This document shows positions 15,312 to 23,129 of a DNA stretch of 23,142 nt, in pieces (positions within the stretch are counted from its first letter, which is position 1; every line of letters begins with the position of its first letter). This DNA comes from CAYOBW01 sp964402115 (GTDB lineage: Bacteria > Verrucomicrobiota > Kiritimatiellia > UBA8416 > CAYOBW01), in NCBI GenBank assembly GCA_964402115.1, contig CAYOBW010000106.1, positions 1 to 23,142 on the forward strand. Reading direction: 5' to 3'. The position numbers were made by a program, and so were the translations under genes. The notes beneath the pieces were generated by a model. It was not told where the DNA came from. It saw only the letters and a list, made by a program, of their open reading frames with translations, and did not search any database.

Positions 15312-18300
15312 CTAGAAACGGAAGTAGCCCGCTTCCATTTCTCCCGCGGCCTTCCAGTCATCCACGGGGCCCGGCCTGACGATCCGGGGCGCAGTCTTGA
15401 TCCTCGGCTTGACGGACAACCATTCGACGCCCTGGAAGACGGGATCCGCCTCCTGCCGAAGCTCTTCGTCACCCATGTACGGGCACATGGTGTCCACCCA
15501 CAGAATCAGTCTAAGCAAACTTGTTCCATCCACTTTCACGCCGTGATGTTTGCCGCTTGAAGCCATTTCGATCAGGGGACTGGTGAACGAGAGCATAATC
15601 ATCGGGGCGGGCGTCACGTAGGCCTTAGGATCGGTTGTGGCGAATCCCTCGACCAGAATCGTTCCGGCAATGCCCCAGCCAGGAATCTTCTTCTCGGGTT
15701 TCGTGTAGGGTTGGCCCCAGGTCGGCCGTCCGATCATGGTCTGATACGGTTCGGGGAAGATCGGTTGGCTGGGCCTTTCCGTCAGGTCAAACACCTTGCG
15801 CCCTTCGCCGTTGCCTTCATGACACTTGGCACAGTACTGGTTCAGCACCGGCCTGACATATCGCGGGAAACTCACGGTGTCGTCTCCCCAGGGCAAGGGC
15901 GTGATCTCCCTCGGCGCGTTCCTGAGAGCTGTCACCGTCTCCTGGCTTGCCGGGGCGCGGCTGTGCGACTCGTGACACCCCACGCAGCCTCGGGATTCGC
16001 CCGGCATGACACCGACAAAGCTGCGCATCGTCTGCAGCGCGCGCTGGCGGTCATCCAACAGCTGGAAATGAAGCGCCGTGCCAGGTGGCGCGTGGAACGA
16101 CACCGAACCGTCGTCTTCGATCGGCACTGTCCCCAGGACGCGTTTGACACCTTCCGATTGGACCGCCGAAACCACCGGCCCGGTGGAGAGGTAGGGACGC
16201 TTGTACCAGTAGGTGTACGTTTTCGGATCGATGTGAATGACCCGGAGATACTTCGCCTTCCCCTTCAGTTCCGGGGGTGTGCCCTGGTAGACGTTGCCGC
16301 TGAAGATGATGCCCGATTGAGGCTTCAGGCGATTCTCCCTTGTCGGCCACGTTGTGCGGTCCGGGACCAGCGGCGGCTTGAGGCGCGGCTTCAGGGGCAT
16401 GGCGTGGAGTATGTTGTGAACGCCCTCGTGGATGAGTTCGCGGTTTCCATCCACATCCATGAGGTAAAGGCAGTACTTGTTGTCCTTCTTTGCGGAAACC
16501 AGAAAGTCGCGCTCGCTGAGCGGGTACGGAGACTGGTACCCCGAGTACTTCCCGCTTCGGTGGTAATCGGGGGACTCGACAGGGTCCGAAGGGCCATTTC
16601 CGACTTCCGGCCAGGACATGTCCGCCGTAACCTTGGTCAACCCTTTTGGGAAGTTGAACCCCTTGTCCACGTCGACGATGCCGATCGATCCCGCGAACCA
16701 GTCATGGTGACCGCAGCCGGTAAACATCACTCGCCGGGAACCCGGAATCGACCGGACATCCTTCATCACATCCGGCCAGACGCTCTGGTTTCCCCAGTAC
16801 ATGCTGACAGAGGTCCCGTCCGGGTTGATGGTCCACAGTTTCTGCGCCCGCCAGAGTGGCTTGTCGGTATATTCCCACCGCGTGTAGATAACGCGGCCGT
16901 CATTCATTACCGAAGGCAGGTAGTCGGGCTCGTTGTTGGCTGATACCAGGTAGATGTTCCGCCCGTCCCGATCGCATCGCGCCAGGACGAAAGCGCTTGT
17001 GGGGGGCATGCACCGGACATACGAATGCCCTCGGGTGGTGGAGAACAGGATGTGTGTCCCATCGGGCAGGTAGATGGGATCGAGATCGTCGAAGATGCCG
17101 TCGGTGAGCTGAACGCAGCCGGAACCATCGGCGTTGATCTCGTAAAGGTGAAACGCTTTCTCGTTGTGAGGCTTGAAACAGAACAGGATCTTCCGTCCGT
17201 CCCAGGATACATCCGGCCTCCAGAAGGACCCGTGGAGCGGCGGCTGCGGCATCAACTGCCGCAGTTGTCCTGCAGGGCTCAGTCCGTCAAGGACGAGCAG
17301 CCGCGCGCCCGGAATGGCCATGTAACCCAGCCGGTGCCGTGTCTCGTGCCGCCATTCAGATCCCTGGGGATACGGCATGTCGACGAACACCACCTTGTCG
17401 AAGTTCACGGCGGGGTTCTTGAACAGGATCCGTCTCTTGATCCCGCGCACCTTGAAGTACAGATCCTTGTCCTGATTCGGTGCGGCGGGAAGCAGCGCGG
17501 CGACTGCTTTCAATTCCCTGAGTTCGGCGGCATAATCAACGCGGCCTTGACTCTCTTTCCCGATGCGCGCGGCGAGTTCACCGGCCCACTTGACCTCAGC
17601 CCCGATGCGCTCTGCATCCACCTTCCCGTCGGCCTGGAAGAGCCACTCGTCTTCCATCAGGGTCTTGGCTTCGGTTGCCGACAGCGACCTGGTTTCGGGC
17701 GTTTCGGGTTTCACGTACGGCGCCACGGCCTCATGCCTGAAGGGGCGGAAGCAGATTCCCGGACCGGCGTCCATGATGAGATCGATCCACTCGCTGGAGA
17801 ACGGATTGCTGTCGGCGGTTCCCGCCAGCTTGCGATACTTCGCGTTCAGATCCTTGACGGAGTCCCACTTCTTGACGTCTCCCGGCGGCACTCCTTTCCA
17901 CTGGGCTTCAGTCAGCGGCAGGTATTCGGCCAGCAGGTCAATGACCCGCGCGGCGAGCTTCTGGTTCAGGTCCCGGTCCCTTGATCCTATGTACGACTGG
18001 ACGTTCATGCCGGTCCACTCCCGGAACCGGTTGCACTCCCGTGGAAAAGCCGACAGCAGGTTCGCAACCGTCAAGGCTTCAGCCTGTCCGCTGTCGCCGG
18101 CGGCCTTCAGTCGGAGGTTGGCCAATGCCGCGGCGAATGACTTGGCGTTCTGCTGCATGGCCGTACGCGCCTGCTCTGCGAGCAAGGCTGCCTGCCTGGC
18201 GCCGGCCCCGTGTAGCGCTTCGACCTCGCCTGGTGTCAGGGCCTCCGCGTAGACCCTCAGGTCATCGATGCCTCCCTGGAAGAACTCGCCCTCTCCGCTT

Positions 18301-18920
18301 GTGGAGCCGATGAAGACCGGCGTCTGTCTCGTGATGGTTGCCCTGCCGGGGCGCAGCAGGGCGCCGATCTCCCTCCCGTCGAGATAGACCCGTAGGGTCG
18401 TGCCATCGAAAGTTCCCGCACAGTGATGCCAGGCCCCGTCCAGCACATCTTCTTCCCTGATCTGCGCATCGCATTCCACGTAGCCGCCGATGTTGAGCCC
18501 CAGCGACAGGATGGAGCCGTTCTCCTGGAATGAGAAGAGCACCCTGTCCGCGCACTCCTGGCGCAGGATTTCCCTGAACGAGCCAAGCTCGAAAGGCTGT
18601 ACCCACGCGGCGATCGATATTCTGGAAAGGTTCTCAGGAAAGACCGTTCCCGCGGTGCTCAAGGCGTGGCGGTCGTGCAAGGCCAGCGCTTTCCCGAATA
18701 TGCCGGCAGTCCGGTCCGCCGCGCCGCCCCCCCTGACCTCCGCCTTACTGCTTCCCTGTTCATCGCGGATGGACGCGTCGTGATCGAATGACCAACAGGC
18801 GATCAAAGGCTTCTCCTCGGCAGCGGCAGCCGTCGTGGCTGACACGCCGAACAGGCCTAGCCCCAGCGCTGCGAGGAGACTGTGGCTGCAGGCAAGCGTA
18901 TCTCGCACAGTGGTTCTCAT
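15312..18920 (-). CDS. HzsA-related exported protein: LamG, beta-propeller and two c-type haem motifs
   Basis: It starts at ATG 18920, with GGGAGG five bases upstream; an ATG 24 bases earlier is open but lacks this site. A signal peptide (LLAALGLGLFGVSATTAAAA) leads into a LamG domain (~45-240: LIACWSFDHDASIRD, HHCAGTFDG, GGIDDLRVYAEAL), then a helical segment. A propeller region (~560-800) follows with TolB-like blades (WRPDVSWDGRKILF, LYEINADGSGCVQLTDG). The C-terminal part carries CVGCH (Cys979/Cys982/His983) and CAKCH (Cys1030/Cys1033/His1034), two covalent haem c sites. Propeller and haem layout match the hydrazine-synthase-alpha-related (HzsA-related) family, common in PVC bacteria without anammox, so hydrazine synthesis should not be assumed. 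A periplasmic redox role is inferred. 1202 residues. The start is one base after the upstream ORF stop, implying translational coupling. GC is lower than in the left half of the window. Confidence 0.88.
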   Translation of the reverse strand: MRTTVRDTLACSHSLLAALGLGLFGVSATTAAAAEEKPLIACWSFDHDASIRDEQGSSKAEVRGGGAADRTAGIFGKALALHDRHALSTAGTVFPENLSRISIAAWVQPFELGSFREILRQECADRVLFSFQENGSILSLGLNIGGYVECDAQIREEDVLDGAWHHCAGTFDGTTLRVYLDGREIGALLRPGRATITRQTPVFIGSTSGEGEFFQGGIDDLRVYAEALTPGEVEALHGAGARQAALLAEQARTAMQQNAKSFAAALANLRLKAAGDSGQAEALTVANLLSAFPRECNRFREWTGMNVQSYIGSRDRDLNQKLAARVIDLLAEYLPLTEAQWKGVPPGDVKKWDSVKDLNAKYRKLAGTADSNPFSSEWIDLIMDAGPGICFRPFRHEAVAPYVKPETPETRSLSATEAKTLMEDEWLFQADGKVDAERIGAEVKWAGELAARIGKESQGRVDYAAELRELKAVAALLPAAPNQDKDLYFKVRGIKRRILFKNPAVNFDKVVFVDMPYPQGSEWRHETRHRLGYMAIPGARLLVLDGLSPAGQLRQLMPQPPLHGSFWRPDVSWDGRKILFCFKPHNEKAFHLYEINADGSGCVQLTDGIFDDLDPIYLPDGTHILFSTTRGHSYVRCMPPTSAFVLARCDRDGRNIYLVSANNEPDYLPSVMNDGRVIYTRWEYTDKPLWRAQKLWTINPDGTSVSMYWGNQSVWPDVMKDVRSIPGSRRVMFTGCGHHDWFAGSIGIVDVDKGFNFPKGLTKVTADMSWPEVGNGPSDPVESPDYHRSGKYSGYQSPYPLSERDFLVSAKKDNKYCLYLMDVDGNRELIHEGVHNILHAMPLKPRLKPPLVPDRTTWPTRENRLKPQSGIIFSGNVYQGTPPELKGKAKYLRVIHIDPKTYTYWYKRPYLSTGPVVSAVQSEGVKRVLGTVPIEDDGSVSFHAPPGTALHFQLLDDRQRALQTMRSFVGVMPGESRGCVGCHESHSRAPASQETVTALRNAPREITPLPWGDDTVSFPRYVRPVLNQYCAKCHEGNGEGRKVFDLTERPSQPIFPEPYQTMIGRPTWGQPYTKPEKKIPGWGIAGTILVEGFATTDPKAYVTPAPMIMLSFTSPLIEMASSGKHHGVKVDGTSLLRLILWVDTMCPYMGDEELRQEADPVFQGVEWLSVKPRIKTAPRIVRPGPVDDWKAAGEMEAGYFRF

Positions 18921-18921
18921 T

Positions 18922-19218
18922 CTAACCTCCCGCGTTCTCATCAACGCTCATGCGGCCGGTGTGCTTCCCAGACGACAACCGGAAATGCACTCGTCCATTG
19001 TTGCGGCTGAAATCTTCTGCCTCAGCCGCCCCCTGTTTGACCACGAAACGGCCATCCACCATGAGTGCTGTTTTGGCATCGGGCAGCCGGAGCGAGAGAA
19101 GCGCCGGCACGGTCGTGCCGTTGTCGATCTCGCAAGTGACATAGGCCACGGGGTTGGCAAGATAGACGAACTCGTCCGCGTAGACAAGGCCACGCTCGGT
19201 TCGACGCTCACTGGGCAT
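18922..19218 (-). CDS. Small ORF of about 98 residues, orphan beta-domain, no recognised family
   Basis: ATG 19218 overlaps the end of the upstream glycosidase by 11 bases; an in-frame TTG at 19230 is possible. The stop TAG is one base before the HzsA-related start, so the three frames run like a tightly coupled operon. There is no signal peptide, Cys pair or membrane segment. The sequence (YADEFVYLANPVAYVTCEID, LLSLRLPDAKTALMVDGRFV, RVHFRLSSGKHTGRMSVDE) has alternating hydrophobic strands like the final beta-sandwich of a secreted glycosidase. It may therefore be the remnant C-terminus of a larger enzyme, or of the upstream gene after a frameshift, rather than an independent protein. It is real in reading frame and spacing; function unknown. 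Confidence 0.5.
   Translation of the reverse strand: MPSERRTERGLVYADEFVYLANPVAYVTCEIDNGTTVPALLSLRLPDAKTALMVDGRFVVKQGAAEAEDFSRNNGRVHFRLSSGKHTGRMSVDENAGG
18924..18931 (-). promoter_or_regulatory. Shine-Dalgarno deciding the HzsA-related gene start
   Basis: Read on the - strand, GGGAGG is followed by TTAGA and ATG. This fixes the start at 18920 rather than 18944, and places the ribosome-binding site inside the last codons of the upstream small ORF, whose TAG lies within the spacer. Confidence 0.65.
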
Positions 19219-20315
19219 ACGGATAGTCAAAGGGAACCCTGTGCTCCGGCACGAATGACCCGGACGCGTCTGGAGCGTACGTGCGATTCGGCTCCACGGC
19301 CAGTGTTTGATGTGAGGCTCCCCATGCTAGGGTTGTTTTCTGCGGCTCCGGGCTGATGCCAACGATCCGGATCAGGCGACCCGACAAGTCGGTCACCGCC
19401 CGCACATTGGCCGAACAGGTGAAAGCGCTGCGGCCGTCGATCAGGCCGTCAAAGCGGCCCTCTTTCAGGCATAGCGAGAACGTCTGGCCGTTCCACTTCT
19501 GCGTGTACTCATGCTCGTGCTTCCCGCGGGCCAGACCGCTGAACCACACCTCATTCCTGTCCAAAACCAGTTCGACGCCATGCAGATGAGCGATGTACTC
19601 CAGCGCGGAAAGCGCCGAGGGGCCGTAGGTGGAAGTGCGGGCGCCGCGCGGCACATTCGGCTGGCCGGTCCGCGGATCGAATTGCTGCGTGAAGAGCGGA
19701 CCTTCGCCCACCGCGGCCAGCAGCTTCTCCCCGATCAGCGTCAGTTCCGCGTAGTGCCCGTAGTTCTCCAGCGCACGAATGGCCCGCTGGAAGGTCAGCG
19801 CCTGGGGCTGGCCGCTCCAGTTGTTGTGCGTGATGCTTTTGAACTTCGGATCGTTGGCGGCAATCGCAACCAGCGGCATCGGCGTCCAGAACTCCTCGGG
19901 GTTGAGCAGGTGGTAGCGGATGAACGGGTCGGCCATCTCCTGCGTGAAGCTGCCGTGATACATGCAGCGGAGGTACTCCTTGTCCCTGTTCAACAGGAAG
20001 TAGAGTTCCCAGGCGGGGGTCGGGAAGCAGTTGCCCTGCAAGCCGCCGAACGCGCGTCCGCTGGTCTTGACACAATAGGAAAGCTGACCATCCGGCAACT
20101 GGTTGAGCAGGAAGATCATTTGGTTGTTCCGGGCAAGGCGCAGGTCGCGCTTGCCCCACATGTGGCCGCCCATCGGCTGGGTCTCCAGCCAGGCGCCGAC
20201 GTAGCCGCTGCCCTCGATGAGGATGTCCATGTCGAAAGGACGGGGATAGCGCGCGACGTTGCCGCGGCAGACCGTCTCGGCCGCATCGTACAACCGTTTG
20301 AGGAAGGCCTCGTCA
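19208..20315 (-). CDS. Six-hairpin (MGH1/GH63-like) glycosidase, 5' end lost in the assembly gap
   Basis: About 369 C-terminal residues remain; the beginning is missing in the run of N. Visible features are YPRPFDMDILIEGSGYVGAWLE, the catalytic-barrel repeats RDKEYLRCMYHGSFTQEMA, FWTPMPLVAIAANDPKF, THNNWSGQPQALTFQRAIRALENYG (the W-[NS]-G-P-type helix of the superfamily), STYGPSALSALEYIAHLHGVEL, and a terminal beta domain (TFSLCLKEGRFDGLIDG, GRLIRIVGISP). The enzyme is an (alpha/alpha)6 glycosidase of unknown substrate, presumably exported like the others, although its signal peptide is not in view. It ends in TGA at 19208-19210 and overlaps the next ORF by 11 bases. It is less GC-rich than the + strand glycosidases, so it is not a recent duplicate of them. 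Confidence 0.75.
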
Positions 20316-20415
20316 NNNNNNNNNNNNNNNNNNNNNNNNNNNNNNNNNNNNNNNNNNNNNNNNNNNNNNNNNNNNNNNNNNNNNNNNNNNNNNNNNNNNN
20401 NNNNNNNNNNNNNNN
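20316..20415. other. Assembly gap of 100 N
   Basis: Exactly 100 undetermined bases, the conventional placeholder for a scaffold join of unknown size. The proteins on either side differ: a glycosidase 5' portion to the left and a GH28 fragment to the right. The join therefore removes at least the start of the glycosidase and the end of the GH28 gene. Confidence 0.98.
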
Positions 20416-20657
20416 ACCCAGTCGAACGCCATGCCTTTGCCCGCCTTGATGGAGACATTCTCCAGGGTGAGGTTCTCGATGGGCTTGTGAGCGCTGCCCG
20501 AGACTCTCGCGGCTCTACCCGCGCCAGCGCAGACGACATCCGTAATGGTGATGTTCCGAAACGTGGGATAGTTGGTGGCGTTGCTGCCCTCGCCCGCATA
20601 GTTCGATTCGAAGCGAATCGCTTCCGTCCTGATATTGCGCATCTGGATATTCCGGTT
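20416..20657 (-). pseudogene. Internal fragment of a GH28 (polygalacturonase-like) pectinase gene
   Basis: About 80 residues of right-handed beta-helix coil: NRNIQMRNIRTEAIRFESNY, NYPTFRNITITDVVCAGAGR, ENLTLENVSIKAGKGMAFDW. The N-I-x-I coil spacing and the TEAIRF.SNY and GMAFDW motifs are typical of the C-terminal half of family GH28 enzymes, which cleave galacturonic acid polymers outside the cell. The fragment is cut on its 3' side by the assembly gap and on its 5' side at about 20657, where recognisable sequence stops and a kinase frame on the opposite strand begins. No catalytic residues remain. Annotated as a fragment; whether it is a pseudogene or half of a broken assembly cannot be told here. 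Confidence 0.65.
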
Positions 20658-20701
20658 TCTGCAACAGGGACAACATTGCCGCACTTGACCCCGCGCGCGC
20701 G

Positions 20702-21874
20702 ATGGAGAACACCAGTGCGGCGCGGATCGTGATCGAATCCGTGATGGGGAACGGGGAGCGCTTGCCGTGGACGCCTGCGGAAACGCTGCGCGTACCGTCG
20801 GGCATGCGCCGGTTCGAGTTCCAGTATACCGTCCCGGAGTTGACGGCGCCGTCCAGCCTGCGCTTCCGCTACCGGCTTGCAGGCATGGATGACGACTGGC
20901 TCGAGGGGAACGAGTCACGCGTCGCCCGCTACAGCCGACTGACGCCGGGAGACTACACGTTCCGGATCATGGCAGGCGGCGGCGACGGAGTCTGGCGCGA
21001 GTCCGACCGGACCGTCCGGCTCCAGGTCGTGCCGCGGCTCTGGGAGCGCCGGGGGACGCAACTGCTCGGCACGGCGTTGCTCGTCGGGCTGATCGGGGGA
21101 AGCCTCGCCTGGCAGCAGCGGCGGCGCATGAAGCGCCGGCTGGAGCGGCTGGAGATGGAACACAGGGTTGCCGACGAGCGTCGCCGCATTGCCCGCGATC
21201 TGCACGACGATCTGGGCGCCCAACTGACCGCGATCGCCAATCTTGGGGCGCTGGCGATCGTCGAGGACAACGCCCGCGCGCGACAGGCCCTGTCGCGACT
21301 GCTGGAGGCGTATCCGGGCGTGACGTGCGTCGCCGCCTGCGCGACGGCGGCCGACGCGCTGCTGAAGATTCCGGAAAGCCGCCCGCTGGTGGTCCTGATG
21401 GACATCAATCTGCCCGGGATGTCGGGCATCCAGTGCACCGCTTTGCTCAAGGCGCGCCTGCCCGAGGTGCAGATTCTCATGCTCACGGCGTATTCGGACA
21501 ACGAGTACATCTTCGAGGCGTTGAAGGCCGGGGCCACCGGTTACCTGCTGAAGAGCATCTCCCCGGACGATTTGATCCGTTCCATCCGCGAGGTGGTGGA
21601 CGGCGGCGCGCCGATGAGCGGCATGATCGCCCGGCAGGTGATCGAGGTCTTCCGCCAACCGGCTTCCCCTGGGACGGAAGAGGCGCCCCTCACGCCGCGC
21701 GAAAACGAAATCCTCGGGCTGCTCGCGCAGGGCTACAGTAATAAGGAGATCGCCGCCCGCCTGGACCTGAGCACCGGCACGGCGAGCGTTCACCTTGAGC
21801 ACATCTACGAGAAGCTCCACGTGCACTGCCGCACGGAAGCCGCCGCCCGCTACCTGCGCGGACCCCTGCACTGA
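20702..21874 (+). CDS. Two-component hybrid: Y_Y_Y, TM, HisKA_3, receiver and LuxR output, without HATPase domain
   Basis: In one frame, residues ~33-105 are a Y_Y_Y domain (FEFQYTVPELTAP, SRLTPGDYTFRIMAGGGDG). A membrane helix (~118-136, LLGTALLVGLIGGSLAW) and a HisKA_3 H-box (RRRIARDLHDDLGAQLTAIA, His168) follow. About 17 residues after the histidine the sequence becomes a NarL-type receiver: AIVEDN (Glu188/Asp189), LMDINLPGMSG (Asp234 phosphoacceptor) and GYLLKSI (Lys284). Last is a LuxR DNA-binding domain (PLTPRENEILGLLAQGYSNKEIAARL...). No ATP-binding domain exists, so autophosphorylation is impossible. The frame stays open back to 20633 and reads DNIAALDPAR before ATG 20702, as in the segment before Y_Y_Y in larger sensors. 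The N-terminal sensor is therefore missing and this ATG may not be a true start. A kinase/regulator gene pair fused by deletion or misassembly is the likeliest origin. Confidence 0.75.
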   Translation: MENTSAARIVIESVMGNGERLPWTPAETLRVPSGMRRFEFQYTVPELTAPSSLRFRYRLAGMDDDWLEGNESRVARYSRLTPGDYTFRIMAGGGDGVWRESDRTVRLQVVPRLWERRGTQLLGTALLVGLIGGSLAWQQRRRMKRRLERLEMEHRVADERRRIARDLHDDLGAQLTAIANLGALAIVEDNARARQALSRLLEAYPGVTCVAACATAADALLKIPESRPLVVLMDINLPGMSGIQCTALLKARLPEVQILMLTAYSDNEYIFEALKAGATGYLLKSISPDDLIRSIREVVDGGAPMSGMIARQVIEVFRQPASPGTEEAPLTPRENEILGLLAQGYSNKEIAARLDLSTGTASVHLEHIYEKLHVHCRTEAAARYLRGPLH

Positions 21875-22199
21875 AGGTCCGTCCCGAGCTAGGAAGTTGT
21901 CCAGGGCGGAAGGGCAGCGACGGGGAGGCGAAGGACGGATGACGGAAGGATCAGGGGCGATGAACCTGGAAACGGGAGTAATCATCCGCGATTTCGCCGC
22001 ACATTCACAGTCTTGGCTCTGGCGTACGTCATGGAGACGGCCGTCCCCGGCCGTTACGCCCCAGATGGTCCCCCTGCCTGCCCGATGTGTTACCGCCGCG
22101 GGAGAAGCCCCTTGACGCCAAAGACGGGAAACGGCAGCATGGTCCATCCACAACGCTGGGGCATTCCCGGTTGGCGGTGGAGTTGAAGGACGGATGCAC
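21875..22199. other. Intergenic region with a truncated repeat copy
   Basis: No gene seen. A GA-rich stretch (21900-21960) leads into repeat copy C (22010-22097), then about 100 unremarkable bases up to the interrupted signal-peptide frame. AAGGA at about 22187-22191 lies 8-9 bases before ATG 22200 and could serve as a weak ribosome-binding site. Confidence 0.55.
22010..22097. repeat. Dispersed repeat, copy C (truncated on the left)
   Basis: 86 of 88 bases match 15196-15283. The copy keeps the right half of the compound palindrome (CATGGAG, then ACGGCCGTCCCCGGCCGT) and the full right flank to TTACCGCC. It lacks the left hairpin and the CTCCATG arm: identity begins with the last G of the CTCCATG arm in copy B. 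Confidence 0.9.
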
Positions 22200-22295
22200 A
22201 TGAACATGCGAATCTCCTGGCGGAAGGCGTGGCGCGTACTGGCGCCGGTTGCGCTCCTGCTCGGGCCCGCCGCGGTCCGGCTCGAGGGTGGCTGA
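22200..22295 (+). pseudogene. Detached signal-peptide frame ending in an in-frame TGA
   Basis: ATG 22200 encodes NMRISWRKAWRVLAPVALLL and a short tail, then stops at TGA 22293-22295. A basic start, a hydrophobic core and a small-residue end give a good Sec signal peptide. The frame is the same as that of the larger ORF beginning two codons after the TGA at ATG 22302, so together they look like one exported protein split by a single stop codon. Confidence 0.5.
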
Positions 22296-22301
22296 TGCAC
22301 G

Positions 22302-23129
22302 ATGGGCGTGGGCCTGCGGTCGGGCGCCTCACCGGCGGAAACCCGACGGGCCAACGCACAGAGAGCCGTGAGCTCTCACCTCAAAACCAACTGGGAAATG
22401 GTCAGCGCGGGCTCGGCCACGAATACGCGGGCGGCCAAGGCTGCCGGTATTCAGGCTACGGTGAACCGGGTGGAGTCCGTGCGCACGGGCGGCCTGCCGT
22501 CGTTTATCTTCGTGCTGAGCAACGAAACGCGCGAGCGGGCCGCGGGCGGCGACAACCGCACGCCGCAAGCCAAGGATTGTGCCGCGGCCTGGAATGACCT
22601 GTTCAACACGGTTGGCGATTACTCGGTGGGTGTGCCCGCGCGGCTCTTCAACTGCGTGAAGCTGGACGCCACCGCGCTGCACAAGGCCGAGAACCCGTTC
22701 GTGTGCAGCGAGAACGCACCGATGCTGGTCCTCACGGCAAAGAATGGCACGGTCGCCGCGGTGTTCGAGGGGCGTGTGCGGATCAAGGCCGGCCTTGTGG
22801 TGCCGGCGCTGAACGCCCAGCTGCAGCGGGACGGGCTGGTCTCCAATGCCCGCGCGCTCGCGGAGCTGTCCGTCGTCATGAAGGACCTGGAAAAGGCCGA
22901 AATAGATATCCAGGAGGCCGCCAGCATGGCGCTGTTGCGCAGCCGCAGCGGCGTCAAGGCGACCAAGGCGCCCAGCGCTTCGGCCCAGGCGAAGGCGGAG
23001 AAGAGCCAGTCGGAGGCGGATGCCGCCGGGAAGGCGAAGCAGGCTCTCCTGCTGAAGGAATATGCCCTGCTCAAGCAGGCCGGCGTGCCGGCCGACCGCC
23101 TCCCTCCCGAACCCGCGGCGGCGGAGTAG
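22302..23129 (+). CDS. Unrecognised protein, possibly thioredoxin-like, separated from its signal peptide
   Basis: 275 residues with no family I can name. The middle (AAAWNDLFNTVGDYSVGVPA, ENAPMLVLTAKNGTVAAVFE, GLVVPALNAQL) has the strand-helix pattern of the C-terminal half of a thioredoxin fold: a cis-Pro-like 'AP' before a beta-strand, then 'NGTVAAVFEG'. No CXXC is present; the Cys residues (around VCSEN and FNCVK) are single. Residues ~215-260 are an Ala/Lys/Glu-rich, probably helical or coiled-coil segment. Without the upstream frame the protein would be cytoplasmic; with it, exported. No good Shine-Dalgarno precedes ATG 22302, and the frame is preceded by TGA-TGC-ACG. It is probably the body of a gene broken by the TGA, or translated by reinitiation. 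Function unknown. Confidence 0.6.
   Translation: MGVGLRSGASPAETRRANAQRAVSSHLKTNWEMVSAGSATNTRAAKAAGIQATVNRVESVRTGGLPSFIFVLSNETRERAAGGDNRTPQAKDCAAAWNDLFNTVGDYSVGVPARLFNCVKLDATALHKAENPFVCSENAPMLVLTAKNGTVAAVFEGRVRIKAGLVVPALNAQLQRDGLVSNARALAELSVVMKDLEKAEIDIQEAASMALLRSRSGVKATKAPSASAQAKAEKSQSEADAAGKAKQALLLKEYALLKQAGVPADRLPPEPAAAE

Noticed and set aside
15711..16943. 410-codon + strand frame opposite the HzsA-related gene
   Set aside because: Antisense to the CXXCH and propeller coding region; no start signal or family motif.
15312..18920. Annotating the protein as hydrazine synthase and inferring anammox metabolism
   Set aside because: Only the alpha-related architecture is present. The beta/gamma partners are not in the window, and such relatives are common in bacteria without anammox.
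20313..20918. - strand frame running through the N gap and beyond the GH28 fragment
   Set aside because: The part to the right of about 20660 is the antisense of the two-component gene, and the part inside the gap is undetermined.
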